Assembly: GCA_028277485.1 (NCBI GenBank)
Contig: JANQGE010000082.1
Span: 1 to 23,980 of the forward strand
Origin: Chlorobium sp.
GTDB taxonomy: Bacteria > Bacteroidota > Chlorobiia > Chlorobiales > Chlorobiaceae
DNA: 23,980 nt
Direction: 5' to 3'
The translations under genes were made by a program, and so were the position numbers. The notes beneath the pieces were generated by a model. That model ran no database searches. It was not told where the DNA came from and saw only the letters and a list, made by a program, of their open reading frames with translations. This document shows, piece by piece, positions 13,862 through 21,166 of this stretch (positions are counted from its first letter, which is position 1; every line of letters starts with the position of its first letter).

Positions 13862-16093
13862 TCAAAACGGCAGAGGATCGCCCGACAGCGAAGACCTGTC
13901 TTCGGCGGCACTCGTGACGACGATTTTCCTCTGGATGTTGTAGAGGTAACGCGGTGATCCGTTTACCTTCACATTTTTGAACGTATACCCCCTCTTTTTC
14001 AGAACCTGTCCCATCTTCTTCAGGCTCAGCCTGATGCTCGCGCCTTGCAGCTTCCCCTGCAGTTCGTTGGTTATCTCGGTCGCGCTCATGAACGCGCCCG
14101 GCCCGGCCAGATCGGGCGGATCGAAATACTTGTCCAGCAACTCCTCCTCCGGGCACACCTCGCGGTAGCGGTCCGTCGCCTGGTTGAGCATGCCGATATC
14201 TTCGGGGGTCAGCATCCATCCGTCACCTACGGATTTCCACTCCTTGTATATCTCGATCATCAGGTCCGTCTTGTCCACCGAGTAGTACAGGTCCCAGTCG
14301 ATGTTCGAAACGTGGATGGCCATGATCCGCCGGTTGCCCGTCAGGTCACCCTTGACGTTTTCGTCGTTCGTCGTCCCGGCAAGAGCGGCAATGCGCTGAT
14401 GCGTCTCGCTCATACGGCCGTAGGGCTTGCGTATCGTGATCTCCTGCTTGGAGCTCAACTCTTTGAAAAGCGCAGCCTCCTTGCGGCTTTTCCCGGAAAA
14501 CTCATCATCGAGGATCAGCGCTTTCGTCGCCATCAGAATCAGATGATCCTTGTCCCCGTCCATCTTCGCCTCGGCGTAGTACCGCCGCAGTTCCTCCGGG
14601 AACAAACCCCGGAACCACTTGCTCTTTCCCGTTCCCTGTTCGCCGACCAGCACCAGCGTCAGCAGCGAATACGTCCCGTGCCACCCCGACACCATCCCGA
14701 TCAGCCATTTTCCGATGAAGTACCGGCGGAACTCGCGGGCCTCCCGGTCATCCAGCCTGTCGACATTCCCGGAAATCGCATCGATCACCTGGTCGATACA
14801 CCCCTTCGGGTTGCGGCTGCGGTTCTTCTCGAAAAACTCCAGCAGAGGGTTGTAGTCCTTCGCGCCGGTGTCGATCAGCTCCAGCACGATGTCGCGCTTC
14901 ACCTTGCCCGGCCCGTACTTCGAGCGCAATTCAACCATGAACCGGTTGACCATGCGGTCCGTAAGCTTTTCGCCGTCATGCTCGATGCAATCGTCGATGA
15001 CGTTCCTGCGAAGGCGTTTCCTGTTGATATCCTTCGTGATGAACTCGTAGACCTCGTCGGCGCCTTCCTTCTCAGCCTCGGACGCCCCGTCGAAAACCGC
15101 CCCGACAAGCTTTTTCGCGTTATCCGGCGTTTCGCCGTACACCTCGACTGCCTGCTGTATAGCGCCGGCCTTTGCCGTCTCGACGCTCTCGACGCCGGCA
15201 GCGGCGCTTTTCCTGGCATATCGCGCCGTTTTCAGAACCTCGCGGCTTTTCGGAGCGACAATCTCATACCCCGCCTGCTTCGCGATCCAGAAAAACGACG
15301 CGATACCCACGCCGCCGCCCGCGCATTGCCGGTACTTTCGACTGCACTCCTTCGGGTCGTAGTCCGGATGAAACCGGCTGATCCGGTGGAAAAACTCTTC
15401 CCCTGCCTGCCCGAACTCCCCCTGAAGGGCAAAGGCGAGCTTCACCCACGACGCATAACTCCCGGTAAGATCCCTCCCGTCGCGTTCGATCTGCTGCAAC
15501 ACATGTTCGACATCGGCATCGCAGCAGGCTATTTTCCTGCGCTGGAAATCGGATGCGGCCTTTTTCTCGGCCCTGGAATACTTCGAAGCCCGTTCGTCGA
15601 GGAACAACTCTTCGTCATAGGTCACGAACCGCAGACGCCCGATATCCTTGCATGAGGGATCGATCACGATCCGGTACTCCTCGGCGAAATACTTCTCCAG
15701 GCTGAGAAACGTTTCCTGGTGCTTTTCCGGATTGACCCTGATATAGAGGCTCAGTCCATGGCCGGACACGGAGAGGTGCCCGGCGTAGACGTACTTGTCC
15801 GCGTACAGCACGTCCCGCATCGAAGGAAGATCATGCTGCCCGTTGTGTGCGGCGTCGATATCGACGTTGAGGAACCCTGAAAGGGAAACGATATTGTCTC
15901 TCTTCCTGCCGCCGGAAAAACAGGCCGAAGGCGAAAAGCATGGAAGGGATTCTTTCGGGAGCCGGTTCGCCCGGTAATCGAAATACTCGTCCTGCCAGAA
16001 CCCGCCCTTGATCCTCTGCAGCACATCGATCAGGTCGAGCTCCTCCACAGGCATCGTCGACCGGCAATTCTTAAAGAGGGAAACCGAAGGCAT
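13862..16093 (-). CDS. Primase-helicase: BT4734-like, PriCT and VirE-type helicase domains
   Basis: This 743-residue replication protein has three recognisable parts. Residues about 40-165 resemble the BT4734-like/VirE N-terminal domain (LSGFLNVDIDA, HLSVSGHGLSLYIRV, IGRLRFVTYD). Residues about 205-280 resemble a primase C-terminal PriCT_2 domain (GSYASWVKLAFALQGEFG...FWIAKQAGYE). Residues about 430-680 are a virulence-associated E helicase, with Walker A GEQGTGKS (484-491), Walker B LILDDEF (526-532) and a GNRR arginine motif near 587-590. It probably primes and unwinds phage DNA at its own origin. Its ATG overlaps the stop of the small upstream gene (TAATG). It is richer in GC than its surroundings. 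Confidence 0.88.
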   Translation of the reverse strand: MPSVSLFKNCRSTMPVEELDLIDVLQRIKGGFWQDEYFDYRANRLPKESLPCFSPSACFSGGRKRDNIVSLSGFLNVDIDAAHNGQHDLPSMRDVLYADKYVYAGHLSVSGHGLSLYIRVNPEKHQETFLSLEKYFAEEYRIVIDPSCKDIGRLRFVTYDEELFLDERASKYSRAEKKAASDFQRRKIACCDADVEHVLQQIERDGRDLTGSYASWVKLAFALQGEFGQAGEEFFHRISRFHPDYDPKECSRKYRQCAGGGVGIASFFWIAKQAGYEIVAPKSREVLKTARYARKSAAAGVESVETAKAGAIQQAVEVYGETPDNAKKLVGAVFDGASEAEKEGADEVYEFITKDINRKRLRRNVIDDCIEHDGEKLTDRMVNRFMVELRSKYGPGKVKRDIVLELIDTGAKDYNPLLEFFEKNRSRNPKGCIDQVIDAISGNVDRLDDREAREFRRYFIGKWLIGMVSGWHGTYSLLTLVLVGEQGTGKSKWFRGLFPEELRRYYAEAKMDGDKDHLILMATKALILDDEFSGKSRKEAALFKELSSKQEITIRKPYGRMSETHQRIAALAGTTNDENVKGDLTGNRRIMAIHVSNIDWDLYYSVDKTDLMIEIYKEWKSVGDGWMLTPEDIGMLNQATDRYREVCPEEELLDKYFDPPDLAGPGAFMSATEITNELQGKLQGASIRLSLKKMGQVLKKRGYTFKNVKVNGSPRYLYNIQRKIVVTSAAEDRSSLSGDPLPF

Positions 16094-16266
16094 TACCGAT
16101 TATCGGTCTTTTGTTCCTGTTCGTCCACGGCCTTGTTGTGCTCCTCGACCGCCTTGTCTGCATCAGGGTAGCTCGAGGCGGTAAACAGGTACCTGTCGGT
16201 TTTCTTGTCGCCATGACCCGATATTTCATAAACCCGGCGATCCGATGTATGTCTCCACCGCTTCAT
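16093..16266 (-). CDS. Small protein of unknown function (57 residues)
   Basis: A short open frame fits exactly between the Sak4-like ATPase and the primase-helicase. It starts at ATG 16264-16266, overlapping the ATPase stop (ATGA), and stops at TAA 16093-16095, overlapping the next start (TAATG). The product opens MKRWRHTSDRRVYEISGHGD and continues with a YLFTASSYPDADKAVEEHNK segment and a charged end. Overlaps at both ends make it very likely to be a real translated gene. I recognise no family. Confidence 0.7.
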   Translation of the reverse strand: MKRWRHTSDRRVYEISGHGDKKTDRYLFTASSYPDADKAVEEHNKAVDEQEQKTDNR

Positions 16267-17177
16267 GCCGCCGCCCCTCCTTTGCCGCCCCGCTCTTCGA
16301 TCACCGCTTCCAGGAACACGATGAAATCACGGGTTTCTTCCGGAGACAAGCCGTTCTTGTACTGCTCGTTCATGTTTTTCTTTTCGCTTTCGGTCATATA
16401 AGGACCAGCCTCTTTGACCAGAGCCATAAACCGTTCTGCATCACCGGGAGCCTGGCCCTTCTTTACGGGCGGAGCCTCAGGCTCGGCAACCCCGTCCGTC
16501 AACCAGTTTTTGAGCGGGACGATCAGGTTGTCTCCCGGCTTCGGGAACACCTGCCCGGACAATGCGACGCACCGGCTCTTGCTGATGATCATGTTGTTGT
16601 CCTGGTCCATGTCCGCCACCACATCGAACTCGTACTCCATGCCGTCCCGCTGCACCGGCGCAAGACCGACCTTTCTGATTTGCGTTTTCTTCGTCCGTTC
16701 ATCCTTTTCCTGGACGTACTCGGTTTTTGCCCGCATGGTCACGATCACGTGCAGCGGAGCCTGCAGGATAGTGTCGACCAACTCGTTATGAAGCGGCGTC
16801 ACGTCTCGCCATGCGGTATAACTGTTCTGAGTCTTCTGCCGCATGACCGCCTTGTCGTGCTGATCCAGGATACCGCCTTTCCCGCTCCACGCGTGAGAGA
16901 GCGAATCGATGAGCAGCGACCCGTATCCAGCCTGCCCAGCCCCTTTGATCGCCTCGATGTAATGCTGCGGTTCGAACGATTCCAGTTCGAGCACGTCGAA
17001 ACTGAATATGTCCGAATACTTGCTCGCCGATCCGCGCTCGGTATCGATCACCGCCACACGGCCGCCGAGAGCGGAAGCGATCTTGAGACCGGTGAACGTC
17101 TTACCGCCACCGGAAAGACCGATCAGCGCAAGGCGAAGTTTCGCCCGCTTTTTAGTCGCTTTCTTGAACATCGTCAT
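16263..17177 (-). CDS. RecA-fold ATPase, Sak4-like (AAA_24)
   Basis: This 304-residue ATPase has Walker A GLSGGGKT at residues 20-27, VAVIDTERGSASKY after it, and Walker B YGSLLIDSLSHAW at about 86-97. This is the pattern of the phage AAA_24 family that includes Sak4 single-strand annealing proteins, which are RecA/Rad51-like. Sak4 proteins anneal DNA with the help of SSB, and an SSB gene lies in the same leftward run. From about residue 225 a low-complexity Pro/Glu linker leads to a helical C-terminal part (VKEAGPYMTESEKKN...). An exonuclease gene directly upstream completes a recombination module. Confidence 0.82.
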   Translation of the reverse strand: MTMFKKATKKRAKLRLALIGLSGGGKTFTGLKIASALGGRVAVIDTERGSASKYSDIFSFDVLELESFEPQHYIEAIKGAGQAGYGSLLIDSLSHAWSGKGGILDQHDKAVMRQKTQNSYTAWRDVTPLHNELVDTILQAPLHVIVTMRAKTEYVQEKDERTKKTQIRKVGLAPVQRDGMEYEFDVVADMDQDNNMIISKSRCVALSGQVFPKPGDNLIVPLKNWLTDGVAEPEAPPVKKGQAPGDAERFMALVKEAGPYMTESEKKNMNEQYKNGLSPEETRDFIVFLEAVIEERGGKGGAAA

Positions 17178-17197
17178 AGTTGTTCCCTCCTGGTTTG

Positions 17198-17770
17198 TTA
17201 TAGGCTAAAAACCTCTGACATGAGTCGCTGTGACAACTCCCTCGTTGCCTGGATATCGCTCAGAGCATCGTGCGCGTCGATATCGATACCGAAATGTCTG
17301 CAGACTGTAGGGAGCTTGTAATCAGGTAAAGACAACCTGCCGGAAAAATCCATCATGTGCAGGAGCGGCAGTGGATCGATCGACCGCCAGTTCAGGTATG
17401 AACCCAAACCGTAGCGGTCAACCCTTTTGAACATTGCCTGTAAAAAATCCAGGTCAAACCGGACATTATATCCGGCTGGATAGAATTTGTCCTGCGGATC
17501 ATACTTGTCGCAGTACCGGTCCAGCAACGATTTGATTCGCTGATAAGCGGTATCATGCGACAAGTACCCGGCAATGTCGTCTCGGGTAATACCGCTTACC
17601 TGGAGGGCAGCATCTTCAATGACAGCGCCATCATGAGGAACCATAAAAATGTTTTCCTGCGCAACGGTCTCTCCATCGACGTCGACAAGAGCCGCAAACT
17701 GAATGATGCCATGCCTTGCCGCATCGGTTCCGGTTGTTTCGAGGTCAAACCAAAGTGTTTTCTTTTGCAT
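17198..17770 (-). CDS. DnaQ-like 3'-5' exonuclease (DEDDh)
   Basis: This 190-residue exonuclease of the DEDDh class carries LWFDLETTGTD with Asp9 and Glu11 (Exo I), GYNVRFDLDFL with Asp106 (Exo II) and DAHDALSDI with His167 and Asp172 (Exo III). All catalytic residues are present. In phages such free-standing domains process DNA ends for recombination or proofread during replication. It sits between the Gp157-family gene and the Sak4-like ATPase and probably works with them. Confidence 0.93.
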   Translation of the reverse strand: MQKKTLWFDLETTGTDAARHGIIQFAALVDVDGETVAQENIFMVPHDGAVIEDAALQVSGITRDDIAGYLSHDTAYQRIKSLLDRYCDKYDPQDKFYPAGYNVRFDLDFLQAMFKRVDRYGLGSYLNWRSIDPLPLLHMMDFSGRLSLPDYKLPTVCRHFGIDIDAHDALSDIQATRELSQRLMSEVFSL

Positions 17771-17781
17771 AAGTCCGGCTC

Positions 17782-18309
17782 CTATCTGATCGTTATTGAT
17801 GTTTTTTTCGAAACTTCGATGAACTCAGGAGCTTCGGCATCCTTATACTCCTCTTTAATAGCATTCATGTCCGCTTTGAACTGATATTCACCAAGGCCCT
17901 CGTCAACCAATTCATCTTCTGTGTCCCTGTCAATATCTTTGATCTTCCAGCTCTCGGTCGTTCTAAGGCTGTAGTTATGTGCCGCCGTCTTGATTTTAGT
18001 GTTCTTCGTCTCTTGCATGGCGTAGACCATCCGCTCACGCATGGACTCGATAGAGTTCTGAATCGTCCGCTTCCTCGCCGTGAAAAGTTTGGCTTGCCCG
18101 TCCAGATATTCAGCCTGTCCTTTCAGGTACTCGATGACCCCAGCATATCCGTCCAACTTCTTTTCTATAGCTTTCTCGTTGCTGGTGATAAGCCTCTCGA
18201 TCTCGTCATCCAAGGCGCCGCCCGCCTCGATGAGCATGAACTCGATCTCGTGAAACTTCTCGATGAGATCATTCAGTGTTTGTTTCGATGCCGCTGTTGC
18301 TGTAGTCAT
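17782..18309 (-). CDS. Siphovirus Gp157-family protein
   Basis: This 175-residue protein resembles the Gp157 family found in phage recombination and replication clusters. Its N-terminal half is a long helical, probably coiled-coil region (LIEKFHEIEFMLIEAGGALDDEIERLI through YLDGQAKLFTARKRTIQNSIESMRERM). It continues with the typical LRTTESWKIKDIDRD segment and ends in EVSKKTSITIR. Gp157 was first described in a Streptococcus phage and linked to phage resistance when expressed from a plasmid. Its exact function is unclear. It lies upstream of the exonuclease and Sak4-like genes in the same run. Confidence 0.85.
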   Translation of the reverse strand: MTTATAASKQTLNDLIEKFHEIEFMLIEAGGALDDEIERLITSNEKAIEKKLDGYAGVIEYLKGQAEYLDGQAKLFTARKRTIQNSIESMRERMVYAMQETKNTKIKTAAHNYSLRTTESWKIKDIDRDTEDELVDEGLGEYQFKADMNAIKEEYKDAEAPEFIEVSKKTSITIR

Positions 18310-18371
18310 GATTCCATCTCCTGATTTGCTTTTTTCAAGTACCGCTTCGATGCGGTCGAGTGCATATATTT

Positions 18372-18444
18372 TGGCCGCGCCTGTGGAATCGAACCACTTT
18401 CCCGGCTATGACTCCGGGCGTATCGCCTTGCTACTCGACGCGGC
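18372..18444 (-). tRNA. tRNA-like element with CAT in the anticodon position, degenerate
   Basis: The minus strand reads as a cloverleaf-like sequence. A seven-base acceptor stem (GCCGCGT with GCGCGGC) closes it. A perfect five-base anticodon stem (CCCGG/CCGGG) carries T-CAT-A in the loop. A T arm GTGG-TTCGATT-CCAC has the invariant TTCGA, and the 3' end reads GGCCA. Departures from normal are an eight-base anticodon loop, only three pairs in the D stem, a very short variable region and a one-base misfit between T stem and acceptor. A CAT anticodon would mean Met or lysidine-modified Ile. It may be a phage tRNA with odd geometry or a decayed copy. Confidence 0.45.
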
Positions 18445-18465
18445 TTTGTGCGGCTGTGCTCCAGG

Positions 18466-18651
18466 TCAGCCGCGTTCGTAAATCTTTATGCGCAATGATT
18501 CCGCAGCCGCCACCATGCAGACCGCGCCGATCGACGCAAGCAATACGCGCACGGCTTCATTTGTAACCATGTCGCCGCAATTCGGGATCTGGGCGTACCG
18601 GCAGAGCGCCCAGCACAGGCCGAATGCGATAAGCAACAAGCCTCTTCTCAT
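18466..18651 (-). CDS. Small predicted membrane protein
   Basis: The product is 61 residues with an N-terminal basic-hydrophobic segment (MRRGLLLIAFGLCWALCRYA) and a second hydrophobic helix (VRVLLASIGAVCMVAAAESL). It would span the membrane twice or carry a signal-like first segment. Two Cys residues (in LCRYA and NCGDM) lie between the helices. Its start overlaps the stop of the upstream coiled-coil gene (ATGA), which supports translation. I recognise no family. Its place among early genes could fit a superinfection or host-interaction factor, but nothing in the sequence shows this. Confidence 0.55.
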   Translation of the reverse strand: MRRGLLLIAFGLCWALCRYAQIPNCGDMVTNEAVRVLLASIGAVCMVAAAESLRIKIYERG

Positions 18652-18863
18652 ACCGTCACCCCCTCGCTGTAATCGCTCTCATGGCGCACTATGCTTGACT
18701 TATCATCAAGCAAGTCCCGAGCTCGTATGTACTTTGCCGTAAGTGCATTGAGGTCGCGGGCAAGCTTCCGGTTCTGTGCCCGCTCGATGTCGAGCAGTTC
18801 GCCTGTGCGAGCATTGACCTGGCGCAGCGTCTTGTTTTCTTCGATGATCTTTGCAAGTAGCAT
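18648..18863 (-). CDS. Small coiled-coil protein of unknown function
   Basis: The product is 71 residues and almost entirely helical. From residue 4 to about 50 (KIIEENKTLRQVNARTGELLD, then AQNRKLARDLNALTAKYIRARD) it shows heptad-like spacing of Leu/Ile, as in a short coiled coil. The end is acidic. It is coupled by a four-base overlap to the small membrane protein gene downstream. No family or function recognised. Confidence 0.55.
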   Translation of the reverse strand: MLLAKIIEENKTLRQVNARTGELLDIERAQNRKLARDLNALTAKYIRARDLLDDKSSIVRHESDYSEGVTV

Positions 18864-18881
18864 TGCTATCCTCCCCTCGGT

Positions 18882-19118
18882 TTAAAGGCTGACCAAGTTT
18901 TGCCCATTTTCGCCAATCCGACAAGCCTCTCGTGCGACATCGCCGCAAGCCATGAGCACGGCGGTATCAGGCCAATGTCCCCGCATGTTTACAACAAGCT
19001 GCACAACCTCAATTTGATCTGGATTACACTTGCTCTGCATTGTCTCGCCGTTACCGAGAGTAACCTTGACGGTTGCACCAACCGTCTGCAACGTGAGACT
19101 TCCGAGTATGCGTTTCAT
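18882..19118 (-). CDS. Small early protein of unknown function
   Basis: The product is 78 residues, opening MKRILGSLTLQTVGATVKVT and continuing through a CNPDQIEVVQLVVNM segment to a Cys-containing C-terminal part (VLMACGDVAREACRIGENG). It is probably a mixed beta/alpha soluble domain. An AGAGGAGAAT stretch just before the ATG is a good ribosome binding site. It lies between the AlpA-like regulator and the coiled-coil gene. I recognise no family. Confidence 0.55.
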   Translation of the reverse strand: MKRILGSLTLQTVGATVKVTLGNGETMQSKCNPDQIEVVQLVVNMRGHWPDTAVLMACGDVAREACRIGENGQNLVSL

Positions 19119-19142
19119 AATTCTCCTCTGTTTGCCTTGTTG

Positions 19143-19376
19143 TTATTGCTCACCCTCAGATAACCGCTCCACCAGCGCGTCGATGTCCGTTGACCGCCAC
19201 GCTGACGTTCTTTCCGACAACTTGACCGGCTGAGGGTATTTCCCGTCCTTCACCCCCTGATACCACACAGAGCGTGACACCGGAATAATGCCCGGAATCC
19301 CGTTTTTCCTGTCGCCGATGATGTCCTTCAGGCGGTAGAACCGAAATTGCTTCTCTGTATTGCTTGTCGTCTCCAT
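19143..19376 (-). CDS. AlpA-like HTH regulator / excisionase-type protein
   Basis: This 77-residue protein has the AlpA-family pattern: FYRLKDIIGD, an IPVSRSVWYQGVKDGKYPQPVKLSERTSAWRSTDIDALVERL arrangement (seen in segments), that is a winged helix with the PxPVKLS turn and the final W-R-x-x-D-I-D-xW-like helix. AlpA-type proteins act as excisionases or activators of the integrase gene in P4-like elements, and a P4-type integrase is encoded at the right edge. It is placed early in the leftward run, as expected for control of excision. Its start overlaps the stop of the gene upstream. Confidence 0.82.
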   Translation of the reverse strand: METTSNTEKQFRFYRLKDIIGDRKNGIPGIIPVSRSVWYQGVKDGKYPQPVKLSERTSAWRSTDIDALVERLSEGEQ

Positions 19377-19624
19377 TATGAAATGATCTCCTCCTTGTCT
19401 TTTTGCTCCCAGTATTCCAATTGGCCAACCCCAACAATTCGCCCATCAGGATTTAGGTACCCGTGCCGACCATCATCTTTACTCCACTCGACAAATACCC
19501 GATACCCGGCAGCCTGCTTGACTATTTTTTTTGCAAGCCTAACAGCTTTTTCTCGTGTCAAACTGCTTCCTTGCCAGTATTCTTCACAGCTGATCCGATG
19601 CTCTGCGCAAACTGCAAACTTCAC
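19376..19624 (-). CDS. Small early protein of unknown function
   Basis: The product is 82 residues. A helical, basic segment (SLTREKAVRLAKKIVKQAAG) is followed by strands (YRVFVEWSKDDGRHGYLNPDGRIVGVGQLEYWE). The layout of a helix then a DGR-containing hairpin suggests a small alpha/beta domain. It overlaps both neighbours (four bases upstream, one downstream), supporting its translation. No family recognised. Confidence 0.55.
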   Translation of the reverse strand: MKFAVCAEHRISCEEYWQGSSLTREKAVRLAKKIVKQAAGYRVFVEWSKDDGRHGYLNPDGRIVGVGQLEYWEQKDKEEIIS

Positions 19625-19866
19625 TGGTTAATGATCTGGTTGATCTCCTCCTCGTACTGCTCGATATCCTCCTGCTCCTGCTTCATCTCGCGTAATGCTT
19701 CGAGGTAATAAGGCATGGTAGCAGCATGTCTCCGCTTGATACGCTTGAGGACGGTTATGTAAGGCAACTCAATCCCCTCGGCTTGCCGTATTTTCTCCCT
19801 AACTGCTGTAACGACGCCACGATACCGCTTCCGATGGTCTACCCTTGCTTTGCTTGGCATGGTCAT
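19621..19866 (-). CDS. First leftward early gene, small charged protein
   Basis: The product is 81 residues, basic in the first half (MTMPSKARVDHRKRYRGVV, VLKRIKRRHAATM) and acidic, glutamate-rich in the second (EMKQEQEDIEQYEEEINQI). The stretch KIRQAEGIELPYITVLKRI resembles a helix-turn-helix at a guess, but this is weak. It is the first gene after the leftward promoter. A second in-frame ATG at 19858-19860 is possible, and neither has a clear Shine-Dalgarno. As the first early gene it is a candidate regulator. No family is recognised. Confidence 0.5.
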   Translation of the reverse strand: MTMPSKARVDHRKRYRGVVTAVREKIRQAEGIELPYITVLKRIKRRHAATMPYYLEALREMKQEQEDIEQYEEEINQIINQ

Positions 19867-19892
19867 TGTTTGTATAATTCTTGTAAGGTTAC

Positions 19893-19961
19893 ATGAACAT
19901 TATACACAAAACGTGAACTTATTCAAAACATTTTGTGAACGTAAACATATTTTTTGTGAAA
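19893..19961. promoter_or_regulatory. Phased repeat operator region between the early operon and repressor
   Basis: Four copies of an RTGAAC/A element lie on the plus strand at 19893-19898 (ATGAAC), 19913-19918 (GTGAAC), 19935-19940 (GTGAAC) and 19956-19961 (GTGAAA). Their starts are 20, 22 and 21 bases apart, so they face one side of the helix. TTTTGTG occurs at 19931 and 19952 and its complement CACAAAA at 19905. This looks like a multi-site repressor operator covering the leftward promoter and the repressor start. Confidence 0.6.
19899..19926 (-). promoter_or_regulatory. Leftward early promoter (sigma70-type)
   Basis: On the minus strand TTGAAT (19921-19926) is followed after 16 bases by TATAAT (19899-19904), a near-consensus promoter aimed at the early operon. 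Transcription would begin about 25 bases before the first early gene at 19866. Two of the phased RTGAAC elements overlap or flank it, so repressor binding would block it. Confidence 0.65.
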
Positions 19962-20723
19962 AAAGAAGATTTTTTTAAGCGCCTTGAGCTTGCTTTTGAG
20001 GTCTCAGGTACCGGACAACTCGCTAAAATATTAGGAGTTGTTCCGACAACTGTATCAAACTGGAAAAGTGGGCGAAATCAGCCAGATTATGAAACCCTAT
20101 TCACTTTATGTGAGCAGAAGAGTATTAACATCCATTGGTTGATTATGGGAGAAGGAGAAATGTTTGCGCGTGATGTGAAAAAGGATCTACGTGAAGCGTC
20201 TCACTATGAAAGGCTGGGAAAAGCGGTGCAGGAATTGGTGTCCGAAGCAGTAAAGGCGGAAAAAGAAAACTATCCGGTATCGACAGTGACAGGATCCCCG
20301 AAACAGTATCTTTCACAAATCGAGAGTGTGCCGCTGTACGGACATGCAATAGCCGCCGGGCACCCGGCCGATTCAACGTGCCCGGTCGAGGAATATTTGG
20401 ATTTGCCAAAGCATATGATTCAGCACCCGGAAAGCACGTATGCGGTAAAGGTCGCAGGTGACAGCATGACCGGTGCAGGTATCGAGGAAGGGGATATCCT
20501 GATAGTAGACACAGCCATCGAACCCGCAAACAAAAGCATCGTCATTGCGTCGATCAACGGAGAACAAACGGTTAAGCGGTTATGGATCAAGGGCGAGAAA
20601 ATAAAACTGATGCCGAGTAACAGCCATCACGAACCTATCAATGTGCAAAAAGGCATGGACTTCCGAACACAGGGCGTGGTGACGTGGGTGATAAGACGGA
20701 CGGGGCAAAAAAAGCCCGATTAA
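19935..20723 (+). CDS. CI/LexA-like phage repressor (HTH plus S24 peptidase)
   Basis: This repressor of 262 residues has an N-terminal helix-turn-helix (SGTGQLAKILGVVPTTVSNWKSGRNQPDYETLF, about residues 24-56) and a C-terminal S24 self-cleavage domain (about residues 130-255). The nucleophile is Ser177 in AGDSMTGAGI, the general base Lys214 in NGEQTVKRL, and the likely cleavage bond Ala141-Gly142 in AIAAGHP. RecA-stimulated cleavage would make the prophage SOS-inducible. The start is uncertain: GTG at 19935 or GTG at 19956, both without clear Shine-Dalgarno and both in the operator, which suggests autoregulation. It is divergent from the early operon. Confidence 0.93.
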   Translation: MNVNIFFVKKEDFFKRLELAFEVSGTGQLAKILGVVPTTVSNWKSGRNQPDYETLFTLCEQKSINIHWLIMGEGEMFARDVKKDLREASHYERLGKAVQELVSEAVKAEKENYPVSTVTGSPKQYLSQIESVPLYGHAIAAGHPADSTCPVEEYLDLPKHMIQHPESTYAVKVAGDSMTGAGIEEGDILIVDTAIEPANKSIVIASINGEQTVKRLWIKGEKIKLMPSNSHHEPINVQKGMDFRTQGVVTWVIRRTGQKKPD

Positions 20724-20752
20724 TCGCCAAGTTCTGTTATTTGAGAATATGA

Positions 20753-20781
20753 TTGAAATCATAAGTGATTTGCTTTATATT
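20753..20781 (+). promoter_or_regulatory. Rightward promoter of the accessory genes
   Basis: TTGAAA (20753-20758) and TATATT (20776-20781) are separated by exactly 17 bases, a good sigma70-type promoter about 45 bases before the first accessory gene. It would let these genes be expressed in the lysogen independently of the lytic operons. Confidence 0.6.
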
Positions 20782-20827
20782 ATATTCTTATGCGCACATC
20801 CTTAAATTGACGTAATTTCGCAGAATC

Positions 20828-21166
20828 ATGAGCAAAGAAACTCTCAAAGTAACTTATAACAAGTCGCAACATCATAACGCTTATGCTGCCACAGGTGCCA
20901 TTGGCGCCAAAAACCCACAAGGAGAGATAGTTGTTGATTTATTTATCGAAAAAGAAAAAACTTACGATAGCACAATAATCATAGATCATGAAAACGGTAA
21001 CGTAGAAGAAAAAAAAGAAATCGATACAAGAACATATATCCGTGAAATTCAATGCACATTGGTTTTACGTCCTGACATTGCACTCTCAATTGGTAATTGG
21101 CTAATCGAGAACGCAACTAAACAAACCAAATCAAATCAAGAGGCTCAAGATGAACAAAACTTGTAG
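20828..21166 (+). CDS. Accessory protein of unknown function (112 residues)
   Basis: The first of three AT-rich genes between repressor and integrase. The N-terminal half has a glycine/alanine-rich turn (YAATGAIGAKNPQGEIVVDLFIEKE). The C-terminal half has a strand-helix segment (REIQCTLVLRPDIALSIGNWLIENA), followed by a polar tail. The layout of strand, charged loop, strand, then RPDIA helix vaguely recalls small DUF3467-type proteins, but I cannot support a family call. It overlaps the next gene by 17 bases, so the two probably form a functional pair. Base composition differs clearly from the phage genes and suggests recent acquisition. Confidence 0.65.
   Translation: MSKETLKVTYNKSQHHNAYAATGAIGAKNPQGEIVVDLFIEKEKTYDSTIIIDHENGNVEEKKEIDTRTYIREIQCTLVLRPDIALSIGNWLIENATKQTKSNQEAQDEQNL

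Noticed and set aside
14045..15655. Long open frame (536 codons) on the plus strand
   Set aside because: It lies fully antisense to the primase-helicase gene, which has clear domains and motifs. The openness follows from that gene's GC-rich codon use, and the translation has no recognisable domain.
16245..17321. Open frame of 358 codons on the plus strand
   Set aside because: Antisense to the Sak4-like ATPase with its Walker motifs. The product is a low-complexity His/Leu/Arg-rich sequence typical of a shadow frame.
20701..20718. Terminator after the repressor gene (GGGC-A7-GCCC)
   Set aside because: The stem has only four pairs, overlaps the end of the coding sequence and is not followed by a T run.
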